Source: SG8-30 sp963695085 (GTDB lineage: Bacteria > Pseudomonadota > Gammaproteobacteria > Steroidobacterales > Steroidobacteraceae). Taken from it: DNA of 64,000 bases. The DNA lies in NCBI GenBank assembly GCA_963695085.1, contig CAVOFV010000008.1, forward strand, positions 372,001-436,000. The letters run 5' to 3'. Shown here piece by piece: positions 26,932-35,264 of this stretch. Below the pieces are notes generated by a model. It worked only from the letters and a program-made list of their open reading frames with translations. It had not been told where the DNA came from and ran no database searches. Position 1 is the stretch's first letter, and each line of letters starts with the position of its first letter. Position numbers and translations under genes: made by a program.

Positions 26932-28410
26932 TCACAGCAGCAGCGGCACCAGCCACATGGCGACCGCGGCCAGGATCACGATCCCCGCGAGGTTCATCAG
27001 CACGCCGGCGCGCACCATCTGCGGGATGGTCAGCATGCCCGAGGCGAATACGATGGCGTTTGGCGGCGTCGCGACCGGCAGCATGAACGCACAGCTCGCC
27101 GCCACGGTGACGGGCACCACCAGCACCAGCGGATTGATGCCTGCCTGAATGGCCAGCGCACCCATGACCGGCAGGAAGGTGGCCGCCGTCGCCAGGTTGC
27201 TGGTCAGCTCGGTCAGGAAGATCACCAGCGTCGCCGCGCCCAGCACCAGCACCAGCGGGCCCGCCGCTCCGAGCGGTGCGAGGCTCTCACCCAGCCACAG
27301 GGCGAGGCCTGATCCCGCCACGGCCGCCGCCAGACTCAGGCCGCCGCCGAACAGGATCAGCACGCCCCACGGCAGCCGGCCCACCTGGTCCCAGCCCATC
27401 AGCGTACGCGCCGTTGGGCTGCCGCTCGGCACCAGGAACAGCAGCACTGCTGCGCACACCACGATGCCCGTGTCGGACAGCAGCTCGGCGCCGAGCCACG
27501 CATTCAGCGGCTCGCGGAAGATCCAGCCGAACACCACCAGCGCGAACAGCGTGCCGATGCGGCGCTCGGCCTTCGACATCGGACCCAGCCCGGCGCGCAG
27601 CCCGGCAAGGTGTGCGCGGGCGCGTTCCGACGGGCCGAAGTCCAGGCGGAACGCCACCCGGGTCAACACCAGCCAGCCGACCGGCAGCATGACCAGCATC
27701 ACCGGCACGCCGACCATCATCCACTCGGCGAAGCCGATCGTGACGCCGTAGGTCTCCGACATGAAGGCCGCCAGCAGCGCGTTGGGCGGCGTGCCGATCA
27801 GCGTCGCCAGGCCGCCGATCGTCGCCCCGTAGGCCACGCCCAGCATGACCGCCACACGGAAGTCGGCGAGTTCGCGCTCGCTGACGTCCCGGCTTGTGGC
27901 CGTGACGACGGCGATGACCGAGGCTGCGATGGGCAGCATCATCATCGCCGTCGCCGTGTTGGTCATCCACATGCTGAGCAGCGCGCAGGTGGCCATGAAG
28001 CCCCCGACCAGGCGCCGCGCGCCCGTGCCGGTCGCAGCGAGCAGCGCCAGCGCGATGCGCCGGTGCAGCCCCCAGCGCTCGACCGCCAGCGCGACCATGA
28101 AGCCGCCCAGGTACAGGTAGATGATCGGGTTGGCATAGGGCGCCGCCACGTCGCGCAGCGGCGCGATGCCGAGTGGCGCGAACAGGACGAGCGGCAGCAT
28201 GGCCGTGACGGGCACCGGCACGGCTTCGGTCGCCCACCACAAGGCCATCCAGGTGCCCGCGGCCGCCACCCGCCAGGCGGTGTCCGGCATTCCCGCCGGC
28301 GCATCGGCCAGCATCATCGCAACGAAAGCGAGCGGCCCGATCAGCAACCCGGCCCATTGGTAGCGCTTCAGCGGGCCGCCATCCGTCGTCTCGCCGCCGT
28401 CGCTTGTCAT
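26932..28410 (-). CDS. SLC13/DASS-family sodium-coupled anion transporter
   Basis: The protein has 492 residues from the ATG at 28410, preceded by AGGAG about 10 nt away. A start at 28509 would add a cysteine-rich leader with no support. It has about 11-12 membrane helices in the DASS inverted-repeat layout. The first SNT-like motif is STWM-type LLSMWMTNTATAMMMLPIA, and the second is FLTELTSNLATAATFLPVMGAL. A third marker is VASCAFMLPVATPPNAIVF (the typical PPNAIVFA C-terminal signature). Relatives carry dicarboxylates, citrate or sulfate with Na+. The substrate here cannot be decided from sequence. It is a single gene between two plus-strand groups. Confidence 0.92.
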   Translation of the reverse strand: MTSDGGETTDGGPLKRYQWAGLLIGPLAFVAMMLADAPAGMPDTAWRVAAAGTWMALWWATEAVPVPVTAMLPLVLFAPLGIAPLRDVAAPYANPIIYLYLGGFMVALAVERWGLHRRIALALLAATGTGARRLVGGFMATCALLSMWMTNTATAMMMLPIAASVIAVVTATSRDVSERELADFRVAVMLGVAYGATIGGLATLIGTPPNALLAAFMSETYGVTIGFAEWMMVGVPVMLVMLPVGWLVLTRVAFRLDFGPSERARAHLAGLRAGLGPMSKAERRIGTLFALVVFGWIFREPLNAWLGAELLSDTGIVVCAAVLLFLVPSGSPTARTLMGWDQVGRLPWGVLILFGGGLSLAAAVAGSGLALWLGESLAPLGAAGPLVLVLGAATLVIFLTELTSNLATAATFLPVMGALAIQAGINPLVLVVPVTVAASCAFMLPVATPPNAIVFASGMLTIPQMVRAGVLMNLAGIVILAAVAMWLVPLLL

Positions 28411-28627
28411 GGGCAGAGGGCTCCTGAATCCGCCGTATGGCTCGCAGCATAGCCAGCGCCAGCGCACACCGCAGCCGTTACCTTGCGATGCATGACCGGG
28501 CAAGGACACCCGCGGAGAATTCGCCGCCGGTCGTTTCCCGGGTGATCCCGCCTGTGTCGCATCGTCGTGCGCCTCCCAGCCGTGCTATTTTGGGCCTGTC
28601 GGCATTCTGTCGACGAGAGGTCAATGT

Positions 28628-29014
28628 ATGCGTATTGAACGTTTTCACCGTACTTGCGCTGCGCTCGTCAGCGTGAGTCTTTTGTCGCTGGGACTACAGG
28701 CCCCGGCGCTTGCCGGGATCATTGGCACGACCGATGTCATCGCCGCCGTGCCGGAGCGCAGCGATCTGGACGTGATTCGCGGTGCGCTGGCCGGCGCCGA
28801 GGTGCGCGAGCGCCTGGCGGCGCTCGGTGTCGACCCGGCCGAGATCGACGGGCGCCTTGCGGCGCTCTCCGCCACCGAACTCGCAACGCTCGCGGGCAAC
28901 ATTGAACAGGCGCCGGCCGGCGGCAGCGTGCTGGCCGTCGTCGGCGTCGTATTCGTCGTCCTGCTGTTGCTGGAATACACCGGCACCATCGACATCTTCA
29001 AAAAAGTGCCGTGA
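28628..29014 (+). CDS. PA2779-family small exported membrane protein
   Basis: This 128-residue protein has a signal-like N-terminus (MRIERFHRTCAALVSVSLLSL) with a cleavage site near PALAG. A helical segment follows (LDVIRGALAGAEVRERLAALGVDPAEIDGRLAAL is read in parts). The C-terminal membrane helix is SVLAVVGVVFVVLLLLEYTG, followed by TIDIFKKVP. This matches the PA2779-type proteins that sit next to a PA2778-type C39-like cysteine peptidase in many Pseudomonas and relatives. Its stop overlaps the GTG start of the next gene (GTGA), so the two are coupled. The function is unknown. Confidence 0.8.
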   Translation: MRIERFHRTCAALVSVSLLSLGLQAPALAGIIGTTDVIAAVPERSDLDVIRGALAGAEVRERLAALGVDPAEIDGRLAALSATELATLAGNIEQAPAGGSVLAVVGVVFVVLLLLEYTGTIDIFKKVP

Positions 29015-29994
29015 TCCGGGCGGCGCTGCCGGCGGCAGCGCTGTTCGTCGGCCTGGCGGGATGCGCCGCTTCGCCGCCGCTTGTGCGCGGACTTCCGCCG
29101 GGGATGCCGCGCACGCTCGAGTTGCGCGGTACGCCGTTCTTTCCGCAGGAAGACTATCAGTGCGGGCCGGCCGCGCTGGCGACGGTGCTGCGGGCCAGCG
29201 GTGTTGAGACTGATCCGGCCACGCTGGCGCCGCAGGTCTTCCTGCCCGGGCGGCGAGGCAGCCTGCAAGCCGAGTTGATCGGCGCGACCCGCCGGCACGG
29301 CCGGCTGGCCTACCCGTTGCCGGGCACCGGGCAGGCGCTGCTGGCCGAACTTGCCGAAGGGCGGCCGGTGCTGCTGCTGCAGAACCTGGGCGTTGCGAGA
29401 CTGCCGGTCTGGCATTACGCCGTGCTGGTCGGTTACGACGCCTCGCGCAATGTCGCGGTGCTGCGCTCGGGTCGCCACGAACGGCTCGAGATGCGCTGGC
29501 AACTCTTTGCCCGCTCCTGGGACCGCGCCGGGCGCTGGGCGATCACCACGCTCCCGCCGGGGGTGATGCCCGCCGCAGCCGACGCCATGCGCTACCTGGA
29601 CGCCGCTGCGGGCCTGGAGGCCGCGGGCCAGGCGCACGAAGCCGGGACCGCCTACGCGGCGGCGACTGCACGCTGGCCGGATGAGCCTTTCGCCTGGCTC
29701 GGTCGCGGCAATGTTGCCCATGCCGGCGGCGATCTGGAGGCCGCAGTGGACGCCTACGCACGCGCGGCAACACTCGCGCCCGGCAATGCCGCCATACGCA
29801 ACAACCTGGGACAGGCGCTGGCCGACGCGGGCTGCATCACGGAGTCGCGCGCTCAACTCGCCCGCGCGGTTGCGCTGGCGGCCGACTCCGGACTGGCGCC
29901 CACTGTCGAGGCGACACGCGCAAGGATCGAGGCGGAGGCGGCGCGTGGCGCCGACGGGGGCTGCCCGCTGGTCGGCCGCGGCTGGCCGGAATAA
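29011..29994 (+). CDS. PA2778-family C39-like cysteine peptidase with TPR repeats
   Basis: The protein has 327 residues from a GTG start at 29011. A lipoprotein signal ends in VGLAGCAAS. The peptidase-C39-like domain (about 45-185) has the active-site Cys in FPQEDYQCGPAALATVL and the catalytic His in VWHYAVLVGYDAS. Tetratricopeptide repeats follow (residues 195-300; WPDEPFAWLGRGNVAHAGGD and LAPGNAAIRNNLGQALADAG). The combination of C39-like domain and TPRs, with the PA2779-like partner overlapping by 4 bp, is the known PA2779-PA2778 pair. Whether it cleaves exported peptides is inference. The stop overlaps a small open frame that may be a regulator remnant. Confidence 0.87.
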   Translation: MIRAALPAAALFVGLAGCAASPPLVRGLPPGMPRTLELRGTPFFPQEDYQCGPAALATVLRASGVETDPATLAPQVFLPGRRGSLQAELIGATRRHGRLAYPLPGTGQALLAELAEGRPVLLLQNLGVARLPVWHYAVLVGYDASRNVAVLRSGRHERLEMRWQLFARSWDRAGRWAITTLPPGVMPAAADAMRYLDAAAGLEAAGQAHEAGTAYAAATARWPDEPFAWLGRGNVAHAGGDLEAAVDAYARAATLAPGNAAIRNNLGQALADAGCITESRAQLARAVALAADSGLAPTVEATRARIEAEAARGADGGCPLVGRGWPE

Positions 29995-30054
29995 TGGAGC
30001 GCGGGCCTGGTTCATCAAGAACGGCCCTGCGCATCATTGCTCCAGTTTCATCCG

Positions 30055-30180
30055 GAGCAGTTGCGCAAACGGACAGGCTGGCAGGTACGAATCGGTCGGA
30101 TTTCTACAGGTTGCTTAACCGGCATGGGTTGGGACCGGAGGATCTTGAGCGGCGGCGAAGGCCAAGAATCGTCCCGTTGA
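30055..30180 (+). pseudogene. Fis-type helix-turn-helix remnant of an NtrC-family regulator
   Basis: One frame contains LAGTNRSDFYRLLNRHGL followed by GPEDLERRRR. This resembles the C-terminal Fis-type helix-turn-helix of sigma-54-dependent activators, which commonly read AARLAGxNRTDFYKLL. No AAA+ domain or upstream continuation is visible in any frame, and there is no start consistent with a whole gene. It therefore looks like a 3' fragment left by a deletion. It lies in a lower-GC stretch next to the PEP-CTERM gene whose promoter is of the sigma-54 type. The match is by eye over about 30 residues. Confidence 0.35.
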
Positions 30181-30203
30181 TAGTCACGCTCACACGATGT
30201 GCA

Positions 30204-30836
30204 TTACGGAGTCGATTTCATCTGCCGGCGTCGAGCAAACCCCATTGCGACGAGCCCGAGACCGAACAAGGTCAAGCTGCCTGGCTCCGGTACAGAGACA
30301 CCTGGTTCCAACCAAAGGTTGTCGAGCGCAATCCCACCATCCCTGCCGTCCGCGCGAATACCGTAAAAGAGGACAGAGGTCAGGTTTGTGAATGACAAGG
30401 CAAAGCCCTGAAAGTCGGAGGCGCTGCGCCGGTCTCCCCCATCGTGGATTCCATCCAGAACCAGTTCCGCATACACCGTTCCGCCATCTGCGAGGAACCC
30501 CAAAACGCCGATCGCTTCCGCGGCGGGTCGATCTTGGGGCGAACTGGTTACAGCTTCTGCACCATCCAGACCCAAAAGAGAAAACGTCCCTCCGCCAATC
30601 ATCGACATCGATATCGGGTGACCCCGGCCAGATTCGTAGGCCAGGTACGTCGTTCCATTGGAAGCGAAGTAACCATCCCCCAACAGATGAAAATGCTCGG
30701 ATGTGAACAGAAAGCCGTCGATTGTCGCCGAGGTAAAGATCGTCTCGGTACCCAGTCCGTCGAACGTAATGACAATTGCGTTCGCGCTGGTCGGGAAGAA
30801 GAAAAGGGCTGCAATCGAAAGAAATAGGGCTCGCAT
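30204..30836 (-). CDS. PEP-CTERM-anchored exported protein
   Basis: This 210-residue protein has a signal peptide (MRALFLSIAALFFFPTSANA) and a beta-rich mature part (IVITFDGLGTETIFTSATIDG, YLAYESGRGHPISM). At the C-terminus it carries a canonical PEP-CTERM sorting signal: VPEPGSLTLFGLGLVAMG followed by FARRR. Such proteins are sorted by an exosortase (EpsH) and often secreted with exopolysaccharide. No exosortase gene is in this window. The gene is alone and flanked by intergenic DNA of clearly lower GC than its surroundings. It is probably expressed from the sigma-54-type promoter at 30881-30896. The mature part is not similar enough to a named domain for a functional call. Confidence 0.88.
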   Translation of the reverse strand: MRALFLSIAALFFFPTSANAIVITFDGLGTETIFTSATIDGFLFTSEHFHLLGDGYFASNGTTYLAYESGRGHPISMSMIGGGTFSLLGLDGAEAVTSSPQDRPAAEAIGVLGFLADGGTVYAELVLDGIHDGGDRRSASDFQGFALSFTNLTSVLFYGIRADGRDGGIALDNLWLEPGVSVPEPGSLTLFGLGLVAMGFARRRQMKSTP

Positions 30837-30864
30837 GGTTCTTGTATCGCGCCGTTTTGGAAAT

Positions 30865-30878
30865 GGTTGGCGCCAACC
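30865..30878. promoter_or_regulatory. 14-bp perfect palindrome at the PEP-CTERM promoter
   Basis: GGTTGGCGCCAACC is a perfect palindrome lying between the -12 element of the sigma-54-type promoter and the start codon of the PEP-CTERM gene, roughly at the expected transcription start. It could be a repressor operator or an mRNA 5' hairpin. No regulator can be named. Confidence 0.45.
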
Positions 30879-30880
30879 TT

Positions 30881-30896
30881 TGCACAGATCATGCCA
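30881..30896 (-). promoter_or_regulatory. Sigma-54 promoter of the PEP-CTERM gene
   Basis: On the minus strand TGGCATGATCTGTGCA matches the sigma-54 core TGGCAYG-N4-TTGCA with the invariant GG and GC separated by exactly 10 bp. It lies about 45 bp upstream of the start codon. PEP-CTERM genes in Zoogloea and relatives are known to depend on RpoN and the NtrC-family regulator PrsR. Confidence 0.65.
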
Positions 30897-31134
30897 TGAC
30901 TACAAATCCTTACTAACTCAATTGGTTATCCATAGCTCTATCGCAGAGCGCCCGTGTAGGCTGCAGGTTGTGTAAGAAACCCCGACAACGCGAACCGTGA
31001 CGGCGGTCACACTTTGGCTCGTTCGGGTCAAGATGCGGTGATGTCCGATGACATTCAGCAGGACAGCTGTTGTCCGTGTATTGCTCCTTTTGCTCGCGCT
31101 CGAGGCAGATCATCGGGTGCGTTGATACCGCTTG

Positions 31135-32511
31135 CTACTTGCCGATGCAGAAACCCGCGAAGATCTCGCCTAGCAGGTCGTCGCTGGTCGTTTCGCCGGT
31201 GATTTCGCCCAGCGCCCGGTGCGCGAGCCGCAGTTCCTCTGCCGCCAGTTCGTACGACTCGCGCGCCTCGAGTCTGGTCCGCGCCGCCTGCGCATGGACC
31301 CGCGCACGGCCCAGTGCGTCAAGGTGCCGGCGGCGGGCCGAGAACGCACCTCCTTCGCCGGCGTGATAGCCGGCCACGCGCCGCAGCTGGGCGCGCAGCG
31401 CGTCAAGGCCGGCGCCGGTCTTCGCGGAAATATGCACCGCCGTCGCGGGAGCGGGCCCTGCAGGGGTCATGCCCCGGTCCAATCCCGGGACCGGCTCCTC
31501 CTGCAAGTCGATCTTGTTCCATACCTTCAGCACGGCGGCACCAGTGTGTAGCGCCGCGAGGTCCGACTCGATTGCCTCCGGCTGGGGCGGCGCGGTCGCA
31601 TCCATGACGTACAGCACCAGGTCGGCGCGCGAGATTTCCGCGCGCGCACGGCGCACGCCCTCCCCTTCGATCCTGTCATCCGTATGGCGCAGGCCCGCCG
31701 TGTCGACGACATGCACCGGCAGGCCGTCCACGACGATCTGCTCGCGCAGCAGGTCGCGGGTCGTGCCCGGCACTTCGGTCACGATGGCCGCATCGTGACC
31801 CGCCAGCGCATTGAGCAGGCTCGACTTGCCGGCATTCGGCGGCCCCGCGATGACGACTGCCAATCCGTCCCGCAGCGCGCGGCCCTGGCGTGCTGCGCCG
31901 TCGATCCGCGCGAAACGCGCCGCGATGTCCTCGAGCTGCCCGGTCACCTGCGGCCCGCCCAACCAGTCGACGCCCTCGTCCGGGAAGTCCATGGCGCCCT
32001 CGACGTAGGTGCGCAGCGCGGTCACCGCGTCGTCCAGCGCGCCGACTTCCGCCGAAAAGTCGCCCTGCAGCGAGCGCATGGCCGCGCGTGCCGCCTGTTC
32101 CGATCCGGCATCGATGAGATCCGCGATCGCCTCCGCCTGCGCGAGGTCGATCTTGTCGTTCAGGAAGGCGCGCTCGGTGAACTCGCCGGGCCTGGCCAGC
32201 CGCGCACCGAGACCCAGCGCGCGGCGTACCAGCAGGTCCGTCACCACGACGCCGCCATGGCCATGCAATTCCAGCACGTGTTCGCCGGTGAACGAATCGG
32301 GCGCGGGAAAATACAGCGCGATGCCGGCATCGACCGGCGCCCCGGACTCGTCGAGGAAGCGCGAGAAGGTGGCGTGGCGCGGTCGCGGCAGCTTGCCGAG
32401 GATGGCCGTGGCGATCCGCGGTGCCAATGGGCCCGTGATCCTGACGATGCCGATTCCGCCGCGGCCCGCTGGCGTAGCCGGTGCGGCGATGGTGTCGATA
32501 TCCGGTTGCAT
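31135..32511 (-). CDS. mnmE: tRNA modification GTPase MnmE
   Basis: This 458-residue protein (454 in E. coli) is the GTPase partner of MnmG in U34 modification of tRNA. The N-terminal tetrahydrofolate-binding domain starts DTIAAPATPAGRGGIGIVRI. A helical domain then surrounds the inserted G domain (about 220-375). The G motifs are GPPNAGKSSLLNAL (G1), GTTRD (G2), DTAGLR (G3) and WNKIDL (G4). The C-terminus ends in FCIGK with the conserved Cys of the family. Its ATG at 32511 lies about 92 bp downstream of the efflux permease gene. MnmG, its partner, is encoded 18 kb away, not adjacent as in many relatives. Confidence 0.98.
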   Translation of the reverse strand: MQPDIDTIAAPATPAGRGGIGIVRITGPLAPRIATAILGKLPRPRHATFSRFLDESGAPVDAGIALYFPAPDSFTGEHVLELHGHGGVVVTDLLVRRALGLGARLARPGEFTERAFLNDKIDLAQAEAIADLIDAGSEQAARAAMRSLQGDFSAEVGALDDAVTALRTYVEGAMDFPDEGVDWLGGPQVTGQLEDIAARFARIDGAARQGRALRDGLAVVIAGPPNAGKSSLLNALAGHDAAIVTEVPGTTRDLLREQIVVDGLPVHVVDTAGLRHTDDRIEGEGVRRARAEISRADLVLYVMDATAPPQPEAIESDLAALHTGAAVLKVWNKIDLQEEPVPGLDRGMTPAGPAPATAVHISAKTGAGLDALRAQLRRVAGYHAGEGGAFSARRRHLDALGRARVHAQAARTRLEARESYELAAEELRLAHRALGEITGETTSDDLLGEIFAGFCIGK

Positions 32512-32602
32512 GACGCCAAGTATAGAAGGGGCGGGTCCCTGGGAGGATCAGGCCCCGCGGTAACCACCTGGGCTCACCGCGAGGCCCGGCGATCCGTTCG
32601 GA

Positions 32603-33811
32603 TTACTCGTAGCGCAGCGCTTCGATCGGGTCGAGCCGCGCAGCGCGCCGCGCCGGCCACAGGCCGAACAGCAACCCGACGCCGGCGCTGAAGCCGAACG
32701 CCAGCGCCAGTGACTGCCAGGTCACGAAGGTCGACCAGCCCGCCAGCCTGGCCAGCAACGCGGCAGCACCGGCGCCCAGCGCCATGCCGACCAGCCCGCC
32801 GAGCACGCACAGCGTCACGGACTCGATCAGGAACTGCCGCATGATGTTGCCGCGGGTGGCGCCGAGCGCCTTGCGAATGCCGATCTCGCGCGTCCGCTCG
32901 GTGACCGTGACCAGCATGATGTTCATGATGCCGATGCCGCCGACGATCAGGCTGACGCCGGCAATGCCCGCCAGCAGAAAGCCGAGGATCTCCGTCGTCT
33001 GCTGCTGGGTCGCAAGGAACTGGCGGCGGTCCAGCAGCGCGAAATCATTGTCGCGGCCCGGCAGCAGGCCGTGTTCGCGGCGCAGCACCCGCTCGATCTC
33101 GACCATGACCTGCGCCAACTGCGTGCCTGGTGCGACCTGTACCGAGATGTTCTGGATCTGTTCCTCGCCGGTGACCCGGTATTGCGACGTCGCGAGTGGA
33201 ATGTAGACGTCGTCATCCGGGTTGCTGAAGCCGATGGCGCCCTTGCGCTTGTGGACCCCGATGACCTCGAACGGGATGTTCTTGACGACGATCGTCCCGC
33301 CCAGCAGCGCCGCTCCCGTGGTGCCGAGCATTTCCGGGATCTCGCCGCCGAGCACCGCGACGCGCCGGCGCGCCGCATCGTCGGCCGCGCCGAACATGCG
33401 CCCGAACTCGACCTCGAAGCCGTTCACGTCCGGGTGGTTGGGCCGCGTGCCGATCACCGTGAGGTTCAGGTTGCGGGCCCCGTGCTTGACCTGCTGACGC
33501 CCGCTCTGCTCGGGCACGACGGCGGACACGTGGCGCGCGTCGTGCGCCAGCGCGGTCGCGTCTTCCACCGTCAGCGTCTGCTGGTCGCGGGCCACGCCCT
33601 GCATCCAGCGCATGCCGGTCGTCACCGTCAGCACGTCCGCGCCGAGCGACGCCAGTTGCTCGTCCACGGCGCGTTGCGCGCCCTTGCCCAGCGCGAGCAT
33701 GGTGATGACGGCGGCGACGCCAATGATCACGCCCAGCATGGTGAGCGCCGAGCGGAACAGGTTGCCCCGCATCGAGGCGAGCGCGACCCGGATGGTTTCG
33801 AAGAACGGCAT
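32603..33811 (-). CDS. MacB-type ABC permease (FtsX-like)
   Basis: This 402-residue inner-membrane protein has the MacB permease topology. One N-terminal helix (LFRSALTMLGVIIGVAAVITM) is followed by a large periplasmic domain (about 50-270; FGRMF, VAVLGGEIPEMLG, YIPLATSQYRVTG). Three C-terminal FtsX helices then occur (AGIAGVSLIVGGIGIMNIMLV and two near residues 330 and 370). The motif TERTREIGIRKALGATRGNI is diagnostic. It probably exports a small molecule, peptide or lipid-linked compound with the adaptor and ATPase just upstream (1-bp gap after the adaptor). Unlike fused MacB, the ATPase is a separate protein here. Confidence 0.93.
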   Translation of the reverse strand: MPFFETIRVALASMRGNLFRSALTMLGVIIGVAAVITMLALGKGAQRAVDEQLASLGADVLTVTTGMRWMQGVARDQQTLTVEDATALAHDARHVSAVVPEQSGRQQVKHGARNLNLTVIGTRPNHPDVNGFEVEFGRMFGAADDAARRRVAVLGGEIPEMLGTTGAALLGGTIVVKNIPFEVIGVHKRKGAIGFSNPDDDVYIPLATSQYRVTGEEQIQNISVQVAPGTQLAQVMVEIERVLRREHGLLPGRDNDFALLDRRQFLATQQQTTEILGFLLAGIAGVSLIVGGIGIMNIMLVTVTERTREIGIRKALGATRGNIMRQFLIESVTLCVLGGLVGMALGAGAAALLARLAGWSTFVTWQSLALAFGFSAGVGLLFGLWPARRAARLDPIEALRYE

Positions 33812-33812
33812 C

Positions 33813-35264
33813 TCAGCGACTCGCCGGCGCGCTTTGCGTGCCGTTGCCCTGGCGTTGCGTGATGCCCGGTATGCCGCCGCGGCGGCTTGCGAAATTCTGG
33901 ATCATCTGCTGCGTCTCGATCAGGCTGGCGCTCGGCAGCAGCAGCACCTGGTCGCCCTCGACCAGCCCGTCCGTGATCTCGACGCGATCCAGGTCGGTGA
34001 CGCCGGTCGTCACCCTGGTGGGTTCATATTGTTCGCCCCGCACCGCGACCACCCACAGGTTGCGGCCCACCTCCAGCGCCGAGCCGCGCGCGCCCCCGCC
34101 GGCGGTGCCGGCTGACCTGAACAGCTGCTGCATCAGCGCGCGCTCCTGCGCGTCGAGTTCGCCGCCCTCGCGGCGCTTGCGCATGATTGCCTGGACGCGC
34201 GTTGCATCCACGCCGGGCGGCAGCGTCACCATGCGATCACCCAGCTGGATGGTCTGCGGCTCCGCAGGACCGGCCGCCGGGTCCTGCGTCGCGGGCCCGT
34301 CGAGCCGCGCCTGCAGGTCCTCGGGCCTGACGCCCAGGATGCCGGCAGTCGTCTCGAGGTCGCGCTGCGTGCGCAATGCCATGACCGGCAGCGTCAGCAC
34401 CGATTCACGGCGGGCCACGTCGAAGACTGTCTCCACGTTCATGCCCGGGCGCAGCAGCCCTTCCTCGTTGGCGATCGAGATCAGCACCGAGAACAGCGTG
34501 ACGTTCTGCTCCACCACGGCCTGCGGCTCGATCTTCTCGATGCTCCCGGAAAACGTCCTGCCTGGGTAGGCCGCCACCGTGATGCGCGCCGGGACGCCCT
34601 GCGAAAGCTTGCCGATGTCCGTCTCGTCGACCCGCACGCGGGCCCGCACCATGCCAAGGTCGGCCATGGTCAGCAGCACCGTGCCGCCGCCGACGTCCGT
34701 CGTCGGCGAGGAAATGACCTGCCCGCGTTCGACGCGCCTGGTCAGGATGGTGCCGGCAGACGGGGCCCGCACCTCCGTGTCTTCCAGCGCGATGCGCGCG
34801 TTCTCGACCGCCACCTCGGCCGAGATGACCGCGGCGCGCGCGTTCGCGACGTCGAGCGCCAGGCCCTCGAATTCCGCCTGGTTGATCCACTTCTCCGCAA
34901 GCAGCGACTGGCCGCGCTCGAGCTGCGCCTGCGCCGTCGCCCGGCGGGCGCGGGCCGCATTGAGCTCCGCGTCGGACTGCGCCATCCGGTTGCGCGGCGT
35001 ACGCGGGTCCACGCGCACCAGCAGGAAGCCCTCCTCGACCGTGTCGCCGATCTCGGCGCCGATCTCGAGGATCTCGCCGGAGGCCTTCGACTTGACCTCG
35101 ACCGTGCTGACCGGCTCGATCACGCCGGCGGCTTCGACGACCACCGAGATCGCGCGGCGCTCGACCGCCGAGGTTTCATACTCTGGCGCGGCCGGCCCCT
35201 GCGGTTGGCAGGCGGTCAGCAACAGGAGCGCGGCCGCCGCGGCCAGGTATCTAAGCACGGACAT
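33813..35264 (-). CDS. MacA-type periplasmic adaptor (membrane fusion lipoprotein)
   Basis: The protein has 483 residues from the ATG at 35264 (ribosome site AGGAAAGG); a longer start at 35342 would lie inside the ATPase gene. A lipoprotein signal ends LLLLTACQP. The adaptor domains run in order: barrel-sandwich hybrid (VEVKSKASGEILEIGAEIGD), a helical hairpin (90-160), a second half-motif (VRAPSAGTILTRRVERGQVI), a beta-barrel (VRVDETDIGKLSQGVPARITV) and a membrane-proximal domain near the C-terminus. An extra charged segment (about residues 325-390; MRKRREGGELDAQERALMQQ) separates the beta-barrel from the last domain. It overlaps the upstream ATPase gene by 14 bp. Confidence 0.9.
   Translation of the reverse strand: MSVLRYLAAAAALLLLTACQPQGPAAPEYETSAVERRAISVVVEAAGVIEPVSTVEVKSKASGEILEIGAEIGDTVEEGFLLVRVDPRTPRNRMAQSDAELNAARARRATAQAQLERGQSLLAEKWINQAEFEGLALDVANARAAVISAEVAVENARIALEDTEVRAPSAGTILTRRVERGQVISSPTTDVGGGTVLLTMADLGMVRARVRVDETDIGKLSQGVPARITVAAYPGRTFSGSIEKIEPQAVVEQNVTLFSVLISIANEEGLLRPGMNVETVFDVARRESVLTLPVMALRTQRDLETTAGILGVRPEDLQARLDGPATQDPAAGPAEPQTIQLGDRMVTLPPGVDATRVQAIMRKRREGGELDAQERALMQQLFRSAGTAGGGARGSALEVGRNLWVVAVRGEQYEPTRVTTGVTDLDRVEITDGLVEGDQVLLLPSASLIETQQMIQNFASRRGGIPGITQRQGNGTQSAPASR

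Noticed and set aside
30392..30827. Two plus-strand open frames opposite the PEP-CTERM gene
   Set aside because: The minus-strand frame has a signal peptide and a canonical PEP-CTERM tail. The plus-strand frames have neither start signals nor known motifs.
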